A stretch of DNA of 58,881 nt from Flavobacterium sp. (GTDB lineage Bacteria; Bacteroidota; Bacteroidia; Flavobacteriales; Flavobacteriaceae): positions 1 to 58,881 of the forward strand of contig JACMOK010000040.1 of the NCBI GenBank assembly GCA_014378065.1, read 5' to 3'. The notes beneath the pieces were generated by a model. It saw only the letters and a program-made list of their open reading frames with translations, was not told where the DNA came from and ran no database searches. The position numbers and the translations under genes were made by a program. Position 1 is the stretch's first letter, and the number at the start of each line of letters is the position of its first letter. Of the stretch, positions 42,947 to 51,902 are shown piece by piece.

Positions 42947-44639
42947 ATGTCGTTATTTTACTAGGATTTCTTAAAATTGACTGAAACAATAACGACAAAA
43001 GCAACGTTAGCATCGCACCGATAAAATTCAACCACAGGAAACTCACCACATCCAAATAGTAAATATAAAAGATAGCCAACTGACTGCATACTGCTGCCCA
43101 AAAAATGGCTTTTGCTTTTACGTATTTGACATAAAAGCCCACTAGAAAAATTCCGAGTACCGTTCCGTAAAAAATAGAACCAACAATGTTTACCAATTGA
43201 ATCAGGTTTTCAAAAAGCGTTCCTACACAGGCAAAGAGAATGGCGATGATTCCCCAAATCAAAGTAAAAAATTTAGTAGCATTGACATAATGTCTATCAG
43301 ACTTTTCTTCCTTTACATTCCGTTTGTAGATATCTATAGCAGTTGTAGAAGCCAATGCATTGATGCCAGACGCCGTAGAAGACATCGCAGCTGAAAGGAT
43401 AACAGCGAGCAGCAATCCGATAAGGCCTTTGGGTAAATAATGTAGAATAAAGTGAATAAACACATAATCTTTATCGTTGGTTTCCGCTTTGTTATCGGCT
43501 TTGGAAATGATTTCTCTGGCCTGATCTCGCAAATCATTTTCCTTGCTTGATATGGCAACCAATTCTTTTCTTAATATCGGATTGTCGTAGTTCTGATTGA
43601 GGTGGTCTATGTAAATAAGGTTGATTTCCTTTTTATCTTCAGCTAATTTATTGAGTTTTTCTTCGAGTGCATTGTAGTCTTTTTTGTAGATTGAATGCTC
43701 GACAATGATTTTATTGTTTGGATTAAAGTTGAGCGGTACGGGGTTAAACTGAAAGAATACAAAAACCATCACACCAATCAGTAAGATAAAAAATTGCATA
43801 GGCACTTTTAAAAAGCCATTCATAATTAAACCCATCTGGCTTTCTCGAATCGATTTTCCCGAAAGATAGCGTCCTACTTGAGATTGGTCAGTTCCGAAAT
43901 ACGAGAGGGCAAGAAAAAATCCACCCGTGATGCCACTCCAAAAAGTGTATCTGGTTTCAGGATCAAACGAAAAATCTACAATATCCATTTTGTGATTGGC
44001 TCCAGCAATATGCATGGCGTTGCTGAAAGTCATGTCGTTAGGAAGTAAATGTAGGATTAAAAAAAAAGTGATAAACATGCCTGACATTATTACAAACATC
44101 TGCTGTTTTTGAGTCACGTTCACTGCTCTGGTTCCGCCGGCGAAAGTATAGATGATCACCAACACCCCAATAATAATATTCATCAAAGTCAAATTCCATC
44201 CCAATAAGGCCGACAAGATGATGGCTGGTGCATAAATTGTCAAACCAGTTCCCAGGCCTCGCTGAACAAGGAAAAGAATGGCAGCCAAAGACCGCGTTTT
44301 TAAATCAAAGCGCTGTTCTAAGTATTCATAAGCGGTAAAAACTTTAAGACGGTGGTAGATAGGAATAAAAGTAACGCAAATGACGACCATGGCTATCGGC
44401 AATCCAAAGTAAAACTGTACAAAACCCATTCCGTCATGATAGGCTTGTCCGGGAGTAGAAAGAAAAGTGATCGCGCTGGCTTGTGTTGCCATTACTGAAA
44501 GCCCAACGACGTACCAGGGTGTTTCATTATTTCCGAGAATATAATCTTCAACATTTTTACTCCCTTGGGTTTTCCAAACGCCATAAACAACAATAAAGAG
44601 TAACGTTACCGAAAGTACAATCCAATCAATTTGCTGCAT
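42945..44639 (-). CDS. Sodium:solute symporter (SSS family)
   Basis: A 564-residue membrane protein starting MQQIDWIVLSVTLLFIVVYG, with about 13-14 helices. Family patterns include NNETPWYVVGLSVMATQASA, ITFLSTPGQAYHDGMGFVQF, GTRAVNVTQKQQMFVIMSGM, FGTDQSQVGRYLSGKSIRES and AVILSAAMSSTASGINALAS (the Na2-site region). A hydrophilic cytoplasmic or periplasmic insert lies about 315-390 (DYNALEEKLNKLAEDKKEIN). It imports a small solute driven by sodium; the solute is unknown but should relate to the PIG-L product. Its ATG is 1 base after the stop of the 34-residue gene. Confidence 0.9.
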   Translation of the reverse strand: MQQIDWIVLSVTLLFIVVYGVWKTQGSKNVEDYILGNNETPWYVVGLSVMATQASAITFLSTPGQAYHDGMGFVQFYFGLPIAMVVICVTFIPIYHRLKVFTAYEYLEQRFDLKTRSLAAILFLVQRGLGTGLTIYAPAIILSALLGWNLTLMNIIIGVLVIIYTFAGGTRAVNVTQKQQMFVIMSGMFITFFLILHLLPNDMTFSNAMHIAGANHKMDIVDFSFDPETRYTFWSGITGGFFLALSYFGTDQSQVGRYLSGKSIRESQMGLIMNGFLKVPMQFFILLIGVMVFVFFQFNPVPLNFNPNNKIIVEHSIYKKDYNALEEKLNKLAEDKKEINLIYIDHLNQNYDNPILRKELVAISSKENDLRDQAREIISKADNKAETNDKDYVFIHFILHYLPKGLIGLLLAVILSAAMSSTASGINALASTTAIDIYKRNVKEEKSDRHYVNATKFFTLIWGIIAILFACVGTLFENLIQLVNIVGSIFYGTVLGIFLVGFYVKYVKAKAIFWAAVCSQLAIFYIYYLDVVSFLWLNFIGAMLTLLLSLLFQSILRNPSKITT

Positions 44640-44640
44640 G

Positions 44641-44745
44641 CTAAGAAAAAATTATCATGATGAGACAAAAAATTACAATGTAAATCGCATTGGCTATTAA
44701 AACCCAGGTGTAGCTTTTTTTCCATGCAGTATTTTTATAGTCCAT
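44641..44745 (-). CDS. 34-residue membrane protein, putative symporter accessory subunit
   Basis: On the minus strand ATG at 44743-44745 opens MDYKNTAWKKSYTWVLIANA followed by IYIVIFCLIMIIFS and TAG at 44641-44643. One membrane helix (about residues 13-34) follows a short basic N-terminus, suggesting N-in topology. It begins 7 bases after the PIG-L stop and ends one base before the symporter start, so it is translated as part of the same operon. It is too short for most gene callers. A role as a small regulatory or assembly partner of the symporter is inferred from position alone. Confidence 0.75.
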   Translation of the reverse strand: MDYKNTAWKKSYTWVLIANAIYIVIFCLIMIIFS

Positions 44746-44752
44746 AGTGATT

Positions 44753-47245
44753 TTATTTGAGGGAAATTAAATTGGCCATCAATCTAAAAGCGCCCGAAAC
44801 CCCTTCAGGCAATTCCCTGAAAAAACTCATGCCGGTGTAGATGTAATTTCCTTTTCCATATTTGGCAATCAGTAGCGCCCCTTTTTTTGCAGGTTCACCT
44901 TTGTCAGAAGAGGACAAAATGGGTGTGAAAGCTTTGTCCCATTCGCTGGGATAATACAGCCCTTGTTCCTGTTTCCAACCTTCAAAATCTTTAGCCGATA
45001 TCTTATTTGGATAATTTAAGACCGAATGGTTGGGTTCTAGAAATTGTACTACCGCATTTTCATCAGTAACGCGATCCCTAGAAATTTTTAAAGGAAACGG
45101 AGCTAAATTTGGAGTAACGAATTCATCCATGGTATTGTATTGTACGATCATCGTGTGCCCTTGTTTTACAAAATCAAATAAAACCGACTGTTTATAAGCC
45201 AAGGCTGTTAAGATGTTGTAGGCTCGGATTCCAGTAATAACCACATTAAAATTTGCCAAACTTTCGGCAGTAATAGTTTCTGGTTTAAGAAGAGTAACCT
45301 CGTAACCCATTTGCTGTAAACTTTTAGGAACATCATCTCCGGCGCCCATGATGTAAGCTATTTTTTCGTGTCCGGTTTTGATATCTAGTTTGATGAATTT
45401 AGCTTCAGCAGTTTTCAAAATCTGTTGTTTGACAATGTGATCATAATTGATGTTAAATTGCTCTTTCTCGAAACGTCGCCCGTCAACAATAGCGTAGCTT
45501 TTCGCAGTGATCTCTGCAGCGTTTTTTGGAGGAGAAATTTGAAAATAAAATGTTTGTCGCTCTCCTTTTTTGGCTAGTGTGAATGGAATCGATTCGGGAC
45601 TGATTTTCCAATTTTCAGCCAATTCCAAATGCAGCACGCCAGTAATGTTGTCTTTTCCAGATTGAATTTGAACGCCGATGGTTTTTGTTTTAGCGGTGTT
45701 AAAAATTGCGACTTTATCTAAAATAGACGTTGTAACGTCAGGAACAATATCTAATGGTTTGTAGACTTCGCCCTTAACATCGTCATTGTATTTGTAAATG
45801 ACAAAGCGTTCAAACGGAATACTCACTTTGTTGATGGAAATATTGAAGGTGACTTTTATTTGACGGCTGATGTCGGCCATTCCAATATTTTTTTGATCCT
45901 CAACACGATACATGCCTACACTTCCTGGTTCTTTAAGCCAATACGGCTGGGTGTATTCTGTATTTTGGGGCAAAGGAATGTCCCAGTTGACGCTATTGGC
46001 AATGTTGTTTTTTAATTCTAAAGGGTTGAATAGACCAGTGGACTCGGGAAAGGTTTTAATAGTATTCAATTGCATTGGGAGGTCAGATCTGTTGATCGCT
46101 TCCATTTTTACTTTTAAAGCGCTCCCTGGACAATATTCTTGAAATTCAGATACAGCTTCTAAATATAATCCCGCGCAGGCAGCAATTGTTTTTTTTATTT
46201 CTTCGGACTTAATTGGCTTCCAATGGTTTTCATCTAAGGTCTGTATCATTGCGTAGGCCTTGACCAGATCAGGAATACTGGCAGCAGGATTTTGAAAATT
46301 AAAATCTTTTTCGACGGCGGAAAGTAGTTCACCTACTGCTTTTCCATCTTTTACGCGATTCCAAGTAGTATCAATGCCTTCAAAAATATTGGTTTTGTCT
46401 TTCGGAACTGAGCCTTTTAAGCATTCCAAATACTCATCTTCTTCTCCTCGGGTGCCAGTACTTCCAAATCCTTGTGACTGATGCCGGCTTCTGCTCAACG
46501 CAGCAATTTCTTGATTGGATTTTCCTAACGCGGCATAATACACCCCAGTTTTCAAACGGAACAAATTTGATTTATCGGCCTTTTCAAATTTATCTTTACT
46601 CCCGTAAAACCACCATGAAGTATTAAAAAATAACCGTTTGGGTTGCCAAGTTTGTACTATATTTAATTGTTTGGGAAAGAAAGATGCATCATTTACCTTA
46701 TCGAAAGCTTCTATGGCCAGTAGAGCGGAAGATGTGTGGTGGCCATGAGTTGTGCCGGGAGAGCGGGCATCGAAGCGATTGATAATTACATCAGGCTGAA
46801 ATTTACGGATGATATAAACCACATCACTCAAGACTTCTTCTTTGTTCCAAATGGCTAAGGTTTCTTCAGGATTTTTGGAATATCCAAAATCATTGGCACG
46901 TGAAAAAAACTGTTCACCACCATCAATTTTTCTCGCTTCGATTAATTCTTGTGTTCGAATGACCCCCAATAGTTCTCGCAATTCTGGACCTATTAAATTT
47001 TGTCCACCATCGCCCCGGGTTAGTGATAAGTAGCCAGTTCTCGCCATTTTTTCATTACATAAATAAGAAATGAGCCGGGTGTTTTCATCATCGGGATGGG
47101 CCGCCACATACAATACCGAACCCAGAAAGTTCAGTTTCTGAATTTGATTAAAAATTTCGACAGCATTGGGTTTCTGAGGCTGCTGTGCTGAAATCGAAGG
47201 GAATAGTAAAAAGTAAACAAAGGTAAAAAAGAAAAGCTTTTGCAT
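44753..47245 (-). CDS. Secreted PIG-L family deacetylase with C-terminal GATase-like region
   Basis: An 830-residue protein with a signal peptide (MQKLFFFTFVYFLLFPSISA). The PIG-L/LmbE zinc hydrolase domain (about 28-260) has the metal motif AAHPDDENT (His50, Asp52, Asp53) and HGHHTSS (His167, His170). The middle (about 330-620) is beta-rich. The last ~200 residues (YIMGAGDDVPKSLQQMGYEV, VVITGIRAYNILTALAYKQS) resemble a class I glutamine-amidotransferase or flavodoxin-like fold without an obvious catalytic Cys. Relatives deacetylate N-acetylglucosamine-containing molecules. It heads an operon with a small membrane protein and an SSS symporter, so its product may be what is imported. Confidence 0.88.
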   Translation of the reverse strand: MQKLFFFTFVYFLLFPSISAQQPQKPNAVEIFNQIQKLNFLGSVLYVAAHPDDENTRLISYLCNEKMARTGYLSLTRGDGGQNLIGPELRELLGVIRTQELIEARKIDGGEQFFSRANDFGYSKNPEETLAIWNKEEVLSDVVYIIRKFQPDVIINRFDARSPGTTHGHHTSSALLAIEAFDKVNDASFFPKQLNIVQTWQPKRLFFNTSWWFYGSKDKFEKADKSNLFRLKTGVYYAALGKSNQEIAALSRSRHQSQGFGSTGTRGEEDEYLECLKGSVPKDKTNIFEGIDTTWNRVKDGKAVGELLSAVEKDFNFQNPAASIPDLVKAYAMIQTLDENHWKPIKSEEIKKTIAACAGLYLEAVSEFQEYCPGSALKVKMEAINRSDLPMQLNTIKTFPESTGLFNPLELKNNIANSVNWDIPLPQNTEYTQPYWLKEPGSVGMYRVEDQKNIGMADISRQIKVTFNISINKVSIPFERFVIYKYNDDVKGEVYKPLDIVPDVTTSILDKVAIFNTAKTKTIGVQIQSGKDNITGVLHLELAENWKISPESIPFTLAKKGERQTFYFQISPPKNAAEITAKSYAIVDGRRFEKEQFNINYDHIVKQQILKTAEAKFIKLDIKTGHEKIAYIMGAGDDVPKSLQQMGYEVTLLKPETITAESLANFNVVITGIRAYNILTALAYKQSVLFDFVKQGHTMIVQYNTMDEFVTPNLAPFPLKISRDRVTDENAVVQFLEPNHSVLNYPNKISAKDFEGWKQEQGLYYPSEWDKAFTPILSSSDKGEPAKKGALLIAKYGKGNYIYTGMSFFRELPEGVSGAFRLMANLISLK

Positions 47246-47372
47246 TTTAAATTCTTAGATTAGCACTAGCTTCAAATGTAACAATTAAATAAAAAAAGAA
47301 ATTTACTTTACTGTGATTTTAACATATCTTTTATATGCAGACTCAATTTTAAAAGTAGTAGTATGATCATGA

Positions 47373-47759
47373 TTATTCGTTTGATACTGTTAGTTTTCTT
47401 GATTTTTCGTTGGTGATGTAAGGGTATTTTTTCTTGTGGACGTTTATAAATTGACAAATATTATCATCATCATAATCGGTAATGAATAAACTATAGTTAT
47501 TATACATCGAATATCCTCTGTAACCGTTTGGAATTTGCTCTGCGGTTTTCCAATCGCCGTTTTCTTTAAAATAAAATATTTTTTTTTGGGTGTCGAAATA
47601 CGCATCAAGATTCGGATAATAGTAGTAGCGCAGTTGGCAATGATTGATTGCATTGTAAATAGGAACTTCTTTTATACTTTTATCTCCCGTCTGCGTGAAC
47701 CCAGACTGTATTGAAAAGACAATAAAAAGCCCATTTGTTATTAGATTTAATTTTATCAT
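47373..47759 (-). CDS. Secreted small protein of a two-member local family (128 aa)
   Basis: Starts with a signal peptide-like stretch (MIKLNLITNGLFIVFSIQSG, cut near FTQ). The body (about 35-115) has YYYYPNLDAYFDTQKKIFYF, DWKTAEQIPNGYRGYSMYNN and a tail with INVHKKKYPY. The neighbour at 48006 has the matching YYYIPDIESYYDV, GDGKWVRQKQLPSRYRNYDL and HKVKYY. I do not know the function; an aromatic-rich beta structure in the periplasm or outer membrane is likely. A terminator at 47956-47993 separates it from its paralogue. Confidence 0.75.
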   Translation of the reverse strand: MIKLNLITNGLFIVFSIQSGFTQTGDKSIKEVPIYNAINHCQLRYYYYPNLDAYFDTQKKIFYFKENGDWKTAEQIPNGYRGYSMYNNYSLFITDYDDDNICQFINVHKKKYPYITNEKSRKLTVSNE

Positions 47760-47955
47760 AGTTTTAATGCGTTGGATTTGAAAGTGATTTTTTATTCATT
47801 TTTCAAAATTTCAAACATTGTGTTCAGTGCAAAAAAGTATAGGGTGTAAAAATAAAAATTTTTAAAGTAAAAATCGATAAAACGTAATAAGTTATCGATA
47901 AAAAGCATTTATACAATATTAAATTAAGTTTAAACTTACATTAAAACATTATAAT

Positions 47956-47993
47956 AAAAAAAAAGAGCAAGTGGGTTACTTGCTCTTTTTTTT
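47956..47993. terminator. Strong hairpin terminator between the two related genes
   Basis: AAAAAAGAGCAAGT pairs with ACTTGCTCTTTTTT around GGGTT, with A and T runs on both sides. It is 13 bases from the stop of the minus-strand gene at 48006. Confidence 0.9.
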
Positions 47994-48005
47994 ACATTGT
48001 TTGAA

Positions 48006-48485
48006 TTAATCTTTTTCTTTTCCGTGGCCTCGTCCATGTTCTCTGTCTTTGTGATTCTCTTTGTGATCCTCTTTGTAATCCTCTTTGTTATGTTTGTATT
48101 TCTTCTTAACAACCATTCGACGGTATGGTTCTCCGTGAAAACCTTTGTAATATTTTACCTTGTGGTTTTTAAAATAGGTGTAAGGAGCGCGACCATGATA
48201 ATCCGTTAAAACCACTTTGTATCCGTTATTTAAATCATAATTCCTATATCGTGAAGGAAGTTGCTTTTGTCTTACCCATTTACCATCTCCCAGATATATG
48301 AATTGAGAAGTTTTGACATCATAATAAGATTCGATATCAGGAATATAATAATATTCTGCTGCTGCATTTCCTGCAGGTGCCCACGTTGGAGGCAAACCCG
48401 CCTTGGTGTTCACTACAACTTGAGCATGAAGCAATCCGTTTAACAGCAGTGCAATTCCGAAGGCAGTCCATTTTAATATTTTCAT
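48006..48485 (-). CDS. Secreted small protein, paralogue of 47373-47759, with charged tail (159 aa)
   Basis: A signal peptide (MKILKWTAFGIALLLNGLLH, cut near AQ) is followed by about 85 residues related to the neighbour (YYYIPDIESYYDVKTSQFIY, VVLTDYHGRAPYTYFKNHKV) and a C-terminal tail of Lys, His, Glu and Asp (KHNKEDYKEDHKENHKDREH), with a degenerate repeat. The tail is absent from the paralogue and might bind metal ions or polyanions, which is speculation from composition. Unnamed family; probably extracytoplasmic. Confidence 0.78.
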   Translation of the reverse strand: MKILKWTAFGIALLLNGLLHAQVVVNTKAGLPPTWAPAGNAAAEYYYIPDIESYYDVKTSQFIYLGDGKWVRQKQLPSRYRNYDLNNGYKVVLTDYHGRAPYTYFKNHKVKYYKGFHGEPYRRMVVKKKYKHNKEDYKEDHKENHKDREHGRGHGKEKD

Positions 48486-48548
48486 AATTTTAAATGTTAG
48501 TGTTAATCACCGCCAACCAATAATTGTGCCAATGGCGTATTTTTGGAT

Positions 48549-49742
48549 TTATTGAGACGCATTAGGTTTGTTGTCTTCTTTAATAGTATTGGTCTCAGTA
48601 AATTGAGGTGCTTGAATAGTTGTTGCGATAGTTAAAGCGTCACCAGCGTTCTCATAATCGTAACGCGGTAGTTTAATCTTTTTCCAAACGTAAGTCTTCG
48701 GCAAGTCGTCACCCAATAGATAGCCCCATGCTTCCATATTTTCAATTCTATCAAAAATTACTTTTAAAACAGCAATTACCGGAATGGCTAAAAACATTCC
48801 AGAAATCCCCGCAAGTGCGCCACCGATGATAATGCTGACAATCGAAACAAAGGCATTAATTTCAACTTTAGAATTGACAATCATCGGTACAAGAATATTA
48901 TTATCTATTAGCTGGACGATGACGTTTACTGCTATAACGCCAACCGCTATCGACAGATCGGTGGAGCCAGTTAATGAAACCACAATACTCAAAACACCAG
49001 CAAACAAAATACCGATGTATGGTATTAAATTAAGAACGCCTGTAATGATACCTAACAAGATAGCATACTCAACACCAATAATCATAAATCCAATACTAGT
49101 TAAAACAGAAACCGCAATCATTTCTAAAATAAGACCAACGATGTAACTTTTGACCGCCACTTTTATTTGGTATAAAATATCTTGAAGTTTTTCGTGGTGT
49201 TGTTTTTTAAATATTTTAGAAAGAAACAACATAAAATGCGTGCGGTACAGCAGGATAAGAAAGGTGTAAATGGGTACTAAAATTACATTGAAAAGAGTAT
49301 CGGTGAAGGTCATCAACGTACTGCCAATTAAATTCTTAGAGTCTTTAGTGGCGTCATCAATAAATTTTTTCTGTTCTCTTGTGCTAAAATGAAAATTGCT
49401 TCGGATATATTGCTGTAAATTGTGCAGATGAATATTTAAATTTCTTTCGATCTTATTAAAGTCGCTTACAATATCACTAATCTGCATTGACATAAAGGTT
49501 ACAAGAGCTAGAATTACCATTACAAACAGCAAAACGGCAACTATGGCCGACAGTACATGGGGAAACCGCAGTTTGGTTTTAAGAAAAAGCACCAAAGGTC
49601 TCAGTAAAACTGCAAACAAAAAAGACATCATAATGGGAATAATGATATCTTGGCCGATAAAAAAAATGTAGCCAATACTCAATATACCAAGTAAGATTAA
49701 CGTTATCTTAACGTAGAAAGGAAATTGAATTGTTTCATTCAT
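48549..49742 (-). CDS. AI-2E family transporter (PerM/YdiK-type permease)
   Basis: A 397-residue protein with about eight membrane helices. It starts with MNETIQFPFYVKITLILLGI. Family features are IIPIMMSFLFAVLLRPLV, the loop domain with FNKIERNLNIHLHNLQQYIR, PIYTFLILLYRTHF, GVLNLIPYIGILFAGVLSIV, VNVIVQLIDNNILVPMIVNS and AGISGMFLAIPVIAVLKVIF. Members move small molecules or ions, and AI-2 export is only shown for some; substrate unknown. The tail (YVWKKIKLPRYDYEN) is cytoplasmic. It stands alone on the minus strand. Confidence 0.88.
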   Translation of the reverse strand: MNETIQFPFYVKITLILLGILSIGYIFFIGQDIIIPIMMSFLFAVLLRPLVLFLKTKLRFPHVLSAIVAVLLFVMVILALVTFMSMQISDIVSDFNKIERNLNIHLHNLQQYIRSNFHFSTREQKKFIDDATKDSKNLIGSTLMTFTDTLFNVILVPIYTFLILLYRTHFMLFLSKIFKKQHHEKLQDILYQIKVAVKSYIVGLILEMIAVSVLTSIGFMIIGVEYAILLGIITGVLNLIPYIGILFAGVLSIVVSLTGSTDLSIAVGVIAVNVIVQLIDNNILVPMIVNSKVEINAFVSIVSIIIGGALAGISGMFLAIPVIAVLKVIFDRIENMEAWGYLLGDDLPKTYVWKKIKLPRYDYENAGDALTIATTIQAPQFTETNTIKEDNKPNASQ

Positions 49743-49836
49743 GTTTTATTGATAAATGTTACATTTAGCGACAAATGTTCATTATTAAACCCATAAAAGC
49801 CTTACGCTATTTTTAGATTTAGTTACAAAATTCAAA

Positions 49837-50427
49837 TTATAAGGGCAAATTTAACAAATATTGGTACACTTTGGCTACCGGCAAGCCCATAACATTTGAA
49901 TAAGAACCCTGAATTTTTGAGACGCCAATAAAACCAATCCATTCTTGAATACCGTAACTTCCTGCTTTATCAAAAGGACGATAATTGTCTAGATAATATT
50001 TTATTTCTGAATCAGCAAGTTCTTTAAAAGTGACTTTTGTTACATCTGAGAGTACTTCTGTTTTTGTTTTTGTCTTAAAGCAAACCGAAGTAATGACGTC
50101 ATGGGTTTTTCCGGACAAAGATTGCAGCATTTGAAACGCATCATCATAATTTTTCGGTTTTCCCAAGGCTTTGCTTTCATGCCAAACAATGGTATCGCTA
50201 GTAATCAGGATTTCGTTTGCAGCTAATGTGCCTTCAAAAGCATCGCCTTTTAATACTGCCAAGTAATCGGTGATGTCTTTTTGTGTTAGATTGGGCGGAT
50301 AAATTTCGTCAACTTCCTTCAAGCGAATTTCAAAGTCCAGATCCATATCCCGCAAAAACTGTTGTCTCCTGGGAGAACCTGAAGCCAAAATGATTTTGTG
50401 GTTTTTAAGTTTTTCTTTAAGTAGCAT
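49837..50427 (-). CDS. maf: Maf-like nucleotide pyrophosphatase
   Basis: A 196-residue enzyme with the Maf signature ILASGSPRRQQFL, then VDEIYPPNLTQ, TSDTIVWHESKALGKPKNYD, SLSGKTHDVITSVCF and FDKAGSYGIQEWIG. It hydrolyses (d)NTPs such as dTTP or UTP, or modified nucleotides, to monophosphates. It overlaps the end of the UbiA gene by 11 bases, so it is co-translated with it, and is the last gene of the DUF2520-HAD-UbiA-Maf cluster. Confidence 0.93.
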   Translation of the reverse strand: MLLKEKLKNHKIILASGSPRRQQFLRDMDLDFEIRLKEVDEIYPPNLTQKDITDYLAVLKGDAFEGTLAANEILITSDTIVWHESKALGKPKNYDDAFQMLQSLSGKTHDVITSVCFKTKTKTEVLSDVTKVTFKELADSEIKYYLDNYRPFDKAGSYGIQEWIGFIGVSKIQGSYSNVMGLPVAKVYQYLLNLPL

Positions 50428-51349
50428 GGTATTTTAGATTATAAGAAAGCACCGCAATAGATATCACTCCAAAAAGAATTATTAATTTTAATATTAAACT
50501 TAAGACATGAAAATCTTTCTGTTTTTTAGCGGAATAAATTTTTATAGTGAAATAGAGTAGTGGCCCGACCAAGAATAATAAGGTGTAAATGGCCAGAATC
50601 AATAAATTATTAGCCATGAAATATTTGTTGACGTAATATAATAGAATAAGAACAGGAATAAAGCTTAACGCAAAGACCACTTTAGTCGTTCTTTCCATCC
50701 CGAGCAAGATTGGCAATGTGGTCATGTTTTGATTGTAATCGCCGTTGACATCTTCTAAATCTTTTACAATTTCACGTATGAAATTAATGATAAATGCAAA
50801 AATAGCATAATCGGTTAGAATAGAAAATAAAGTTGCCATTTCACGCTGGTTTCCCTCGTAAGTGGCTGGAAGCAGATCAAAAACACCAACGATAATTACA
50901 CTACAGGAAAGCAACAGCGCAACGATAAAATTACCAATCAAAAGCATTTGCTTGAGGCTGGTTGCGTACAGGTACAATGTAGCAGCCACCACGATAAAAA
51001 TGGCAGCAAAACTTGGCTTCTGAATTACATTTGAAAGATAAAAGCCAATACCTACACCTGCAATATTTAATGCCACATAAATATTATATGCTGAACCCTC
51101 AGAAATATTTTTGCCAACGATTACTTGTTTTGGTTTGTTGACTGCATCAGTATCCTGATCAAAAATATCATTGATAACATAGCCTGCCGCAGCAATTAAA
51201 ATCGTGGAGGCGATCAGCAATCCATATTGCCAGTCTGCCAACGACAATGGAACATTTTGAAGTTTTAAAAAGCCGTAGCGCAGCAACAATTGCATGAAGG
51301 CCAATAATAAAAGATTTTGATAGCGAATAAGTTTGAAAAAGTGATGCAT
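50417..51349 (-). CDS. UbiA-family prenyltransferase (geranylgeranylglycerol-phosphate geranylgeranyltransferase-like)
   Basis: A 310-residue membrane protein with about eight helices. The first Asp motif is NDIFDQDTDAVNKP (about 61-74) and the second, DLEDVNGDYNQNMTTLPILL (about 197-216). Together these bind the prenyl diphosphate through Mg2+. In flavobacterial genomes this orthologue is usually annotated as geranylgeranylglycerol-phosphate geranylgeranyltransferase, but the acceptor is not clear and a 4-hydroxybenzoate or menaquinone-type role cannot be excluded. Maf overlaps its 3' end, and a HAD hydrolase precedes it by 25 bases. Confidence 0.82.
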   Translation of the reverse strand: MHHFFKLIRYQNLLLLAFMQLLLRYGFLKLQNVPLSLADWQYGLLIASTILIAAAGYVINDIFDQDTDAVNKPKQVIVGKNISEGSAYNIYVALNIAGVGIGFYLSNVIQKPSFAAIFIVVAATLYLYATSLKQMLLIGNFIVALLLSCSVIIVGVFDLLPATYEGNQREMATLFSILTDYAIFAFIINFIREIVKDLEDVNGDYNQNMTTLPILLGMERTTKVVFALSFIPVLILLYYVNKYFMANNLLILAIYTLLFLVGPLLYFTIKIYSAKKQKDFHVLSLILKLIILFGVISIAVLSYNLKYHAT

Positions 51350-51374
51350 GGATGTTATTTGTTTAAGCGCTGTA

Positions 51375-51902
51375 TTAATCGTGTTTTCCGTTGTAGTACA
51401 AATGCCATTTGCCTTGCACCTTCATGACTTGCTCAATCACATCGCGCACCGCGCCCTGACCGCCATTTTTGTGCGAGATATACTGACAAATGGCTTTGAT
51501 TTCCGGACTAGCATCTTGCGGGCAAGTTGGCAAACCCACGAGTTGCATGACATGATAATCCGGAATGTCATCACCCATATACAGAACATTCTCAGATTTA
51601 ATGGAATATAGTTCGGCGTACTCTTTAAAAGTTTCCACTTTATCAGGTGATGCCAAGTAAATGTCGGTAATGCCTAAATTTTGCAAACGAATCTGAACCC
51701 CTTCATTATTCCCTCCAGAAATAATGCAAACGCGGTAGCCACTTTCCAGAGCTGCTTTCATAGCAAAACCATCACGGATGTTCATCGTTCGCAGCATGTC
51801 GCCTGTAGCGGTGATATGCACTGAACTATCGGTCAAAACCCCATCAACATCAAAGACAAAGGTATTGATGTCATTCATTATTTGTTTGTAGCTTTTACTC
51901 AT
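51375..51902 (-). CDS. KdsC-type HAD hydrolase (3-deoxy-D-manno-octulosonate 8-phosphate phosphatase-like)
   Basis: A 175-residue HAD-IIIA phosphatase without cap domain. Motif I is FVFDVDGVLTDSS (Asp18/Asp20), followed by ISGGNNEGVQIRLQNLG, KVETFKEYAELYSIKSENVL and YMGDDIPDYHVMQLVGLPTC. It matches the KdsC tetrameric phosphatases that act in Kdo synthesis for lipopolysaccharide; related enzymes act on other sugar acids. It overlaps the preceding DUF2520 gene by 8 bases and is followed by the UbiA gene. Confidence 0.87.
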   Translation of the reverse strand: MSKSYKQIMNDINTFVFDVDGVLTDSSVHITATGDMLRTMNIRDGFAMKAALESGYRVCIISGGNNEGVQIRLQNLGITDIYLASPDKVETFKEYAELYSIKSENVLYMGDDIPDYHVMQLVGLPTCPQDASPEIKAICQYISHKNGGQGAVRDVIEQVMKVQGKWHLYYNGKHD

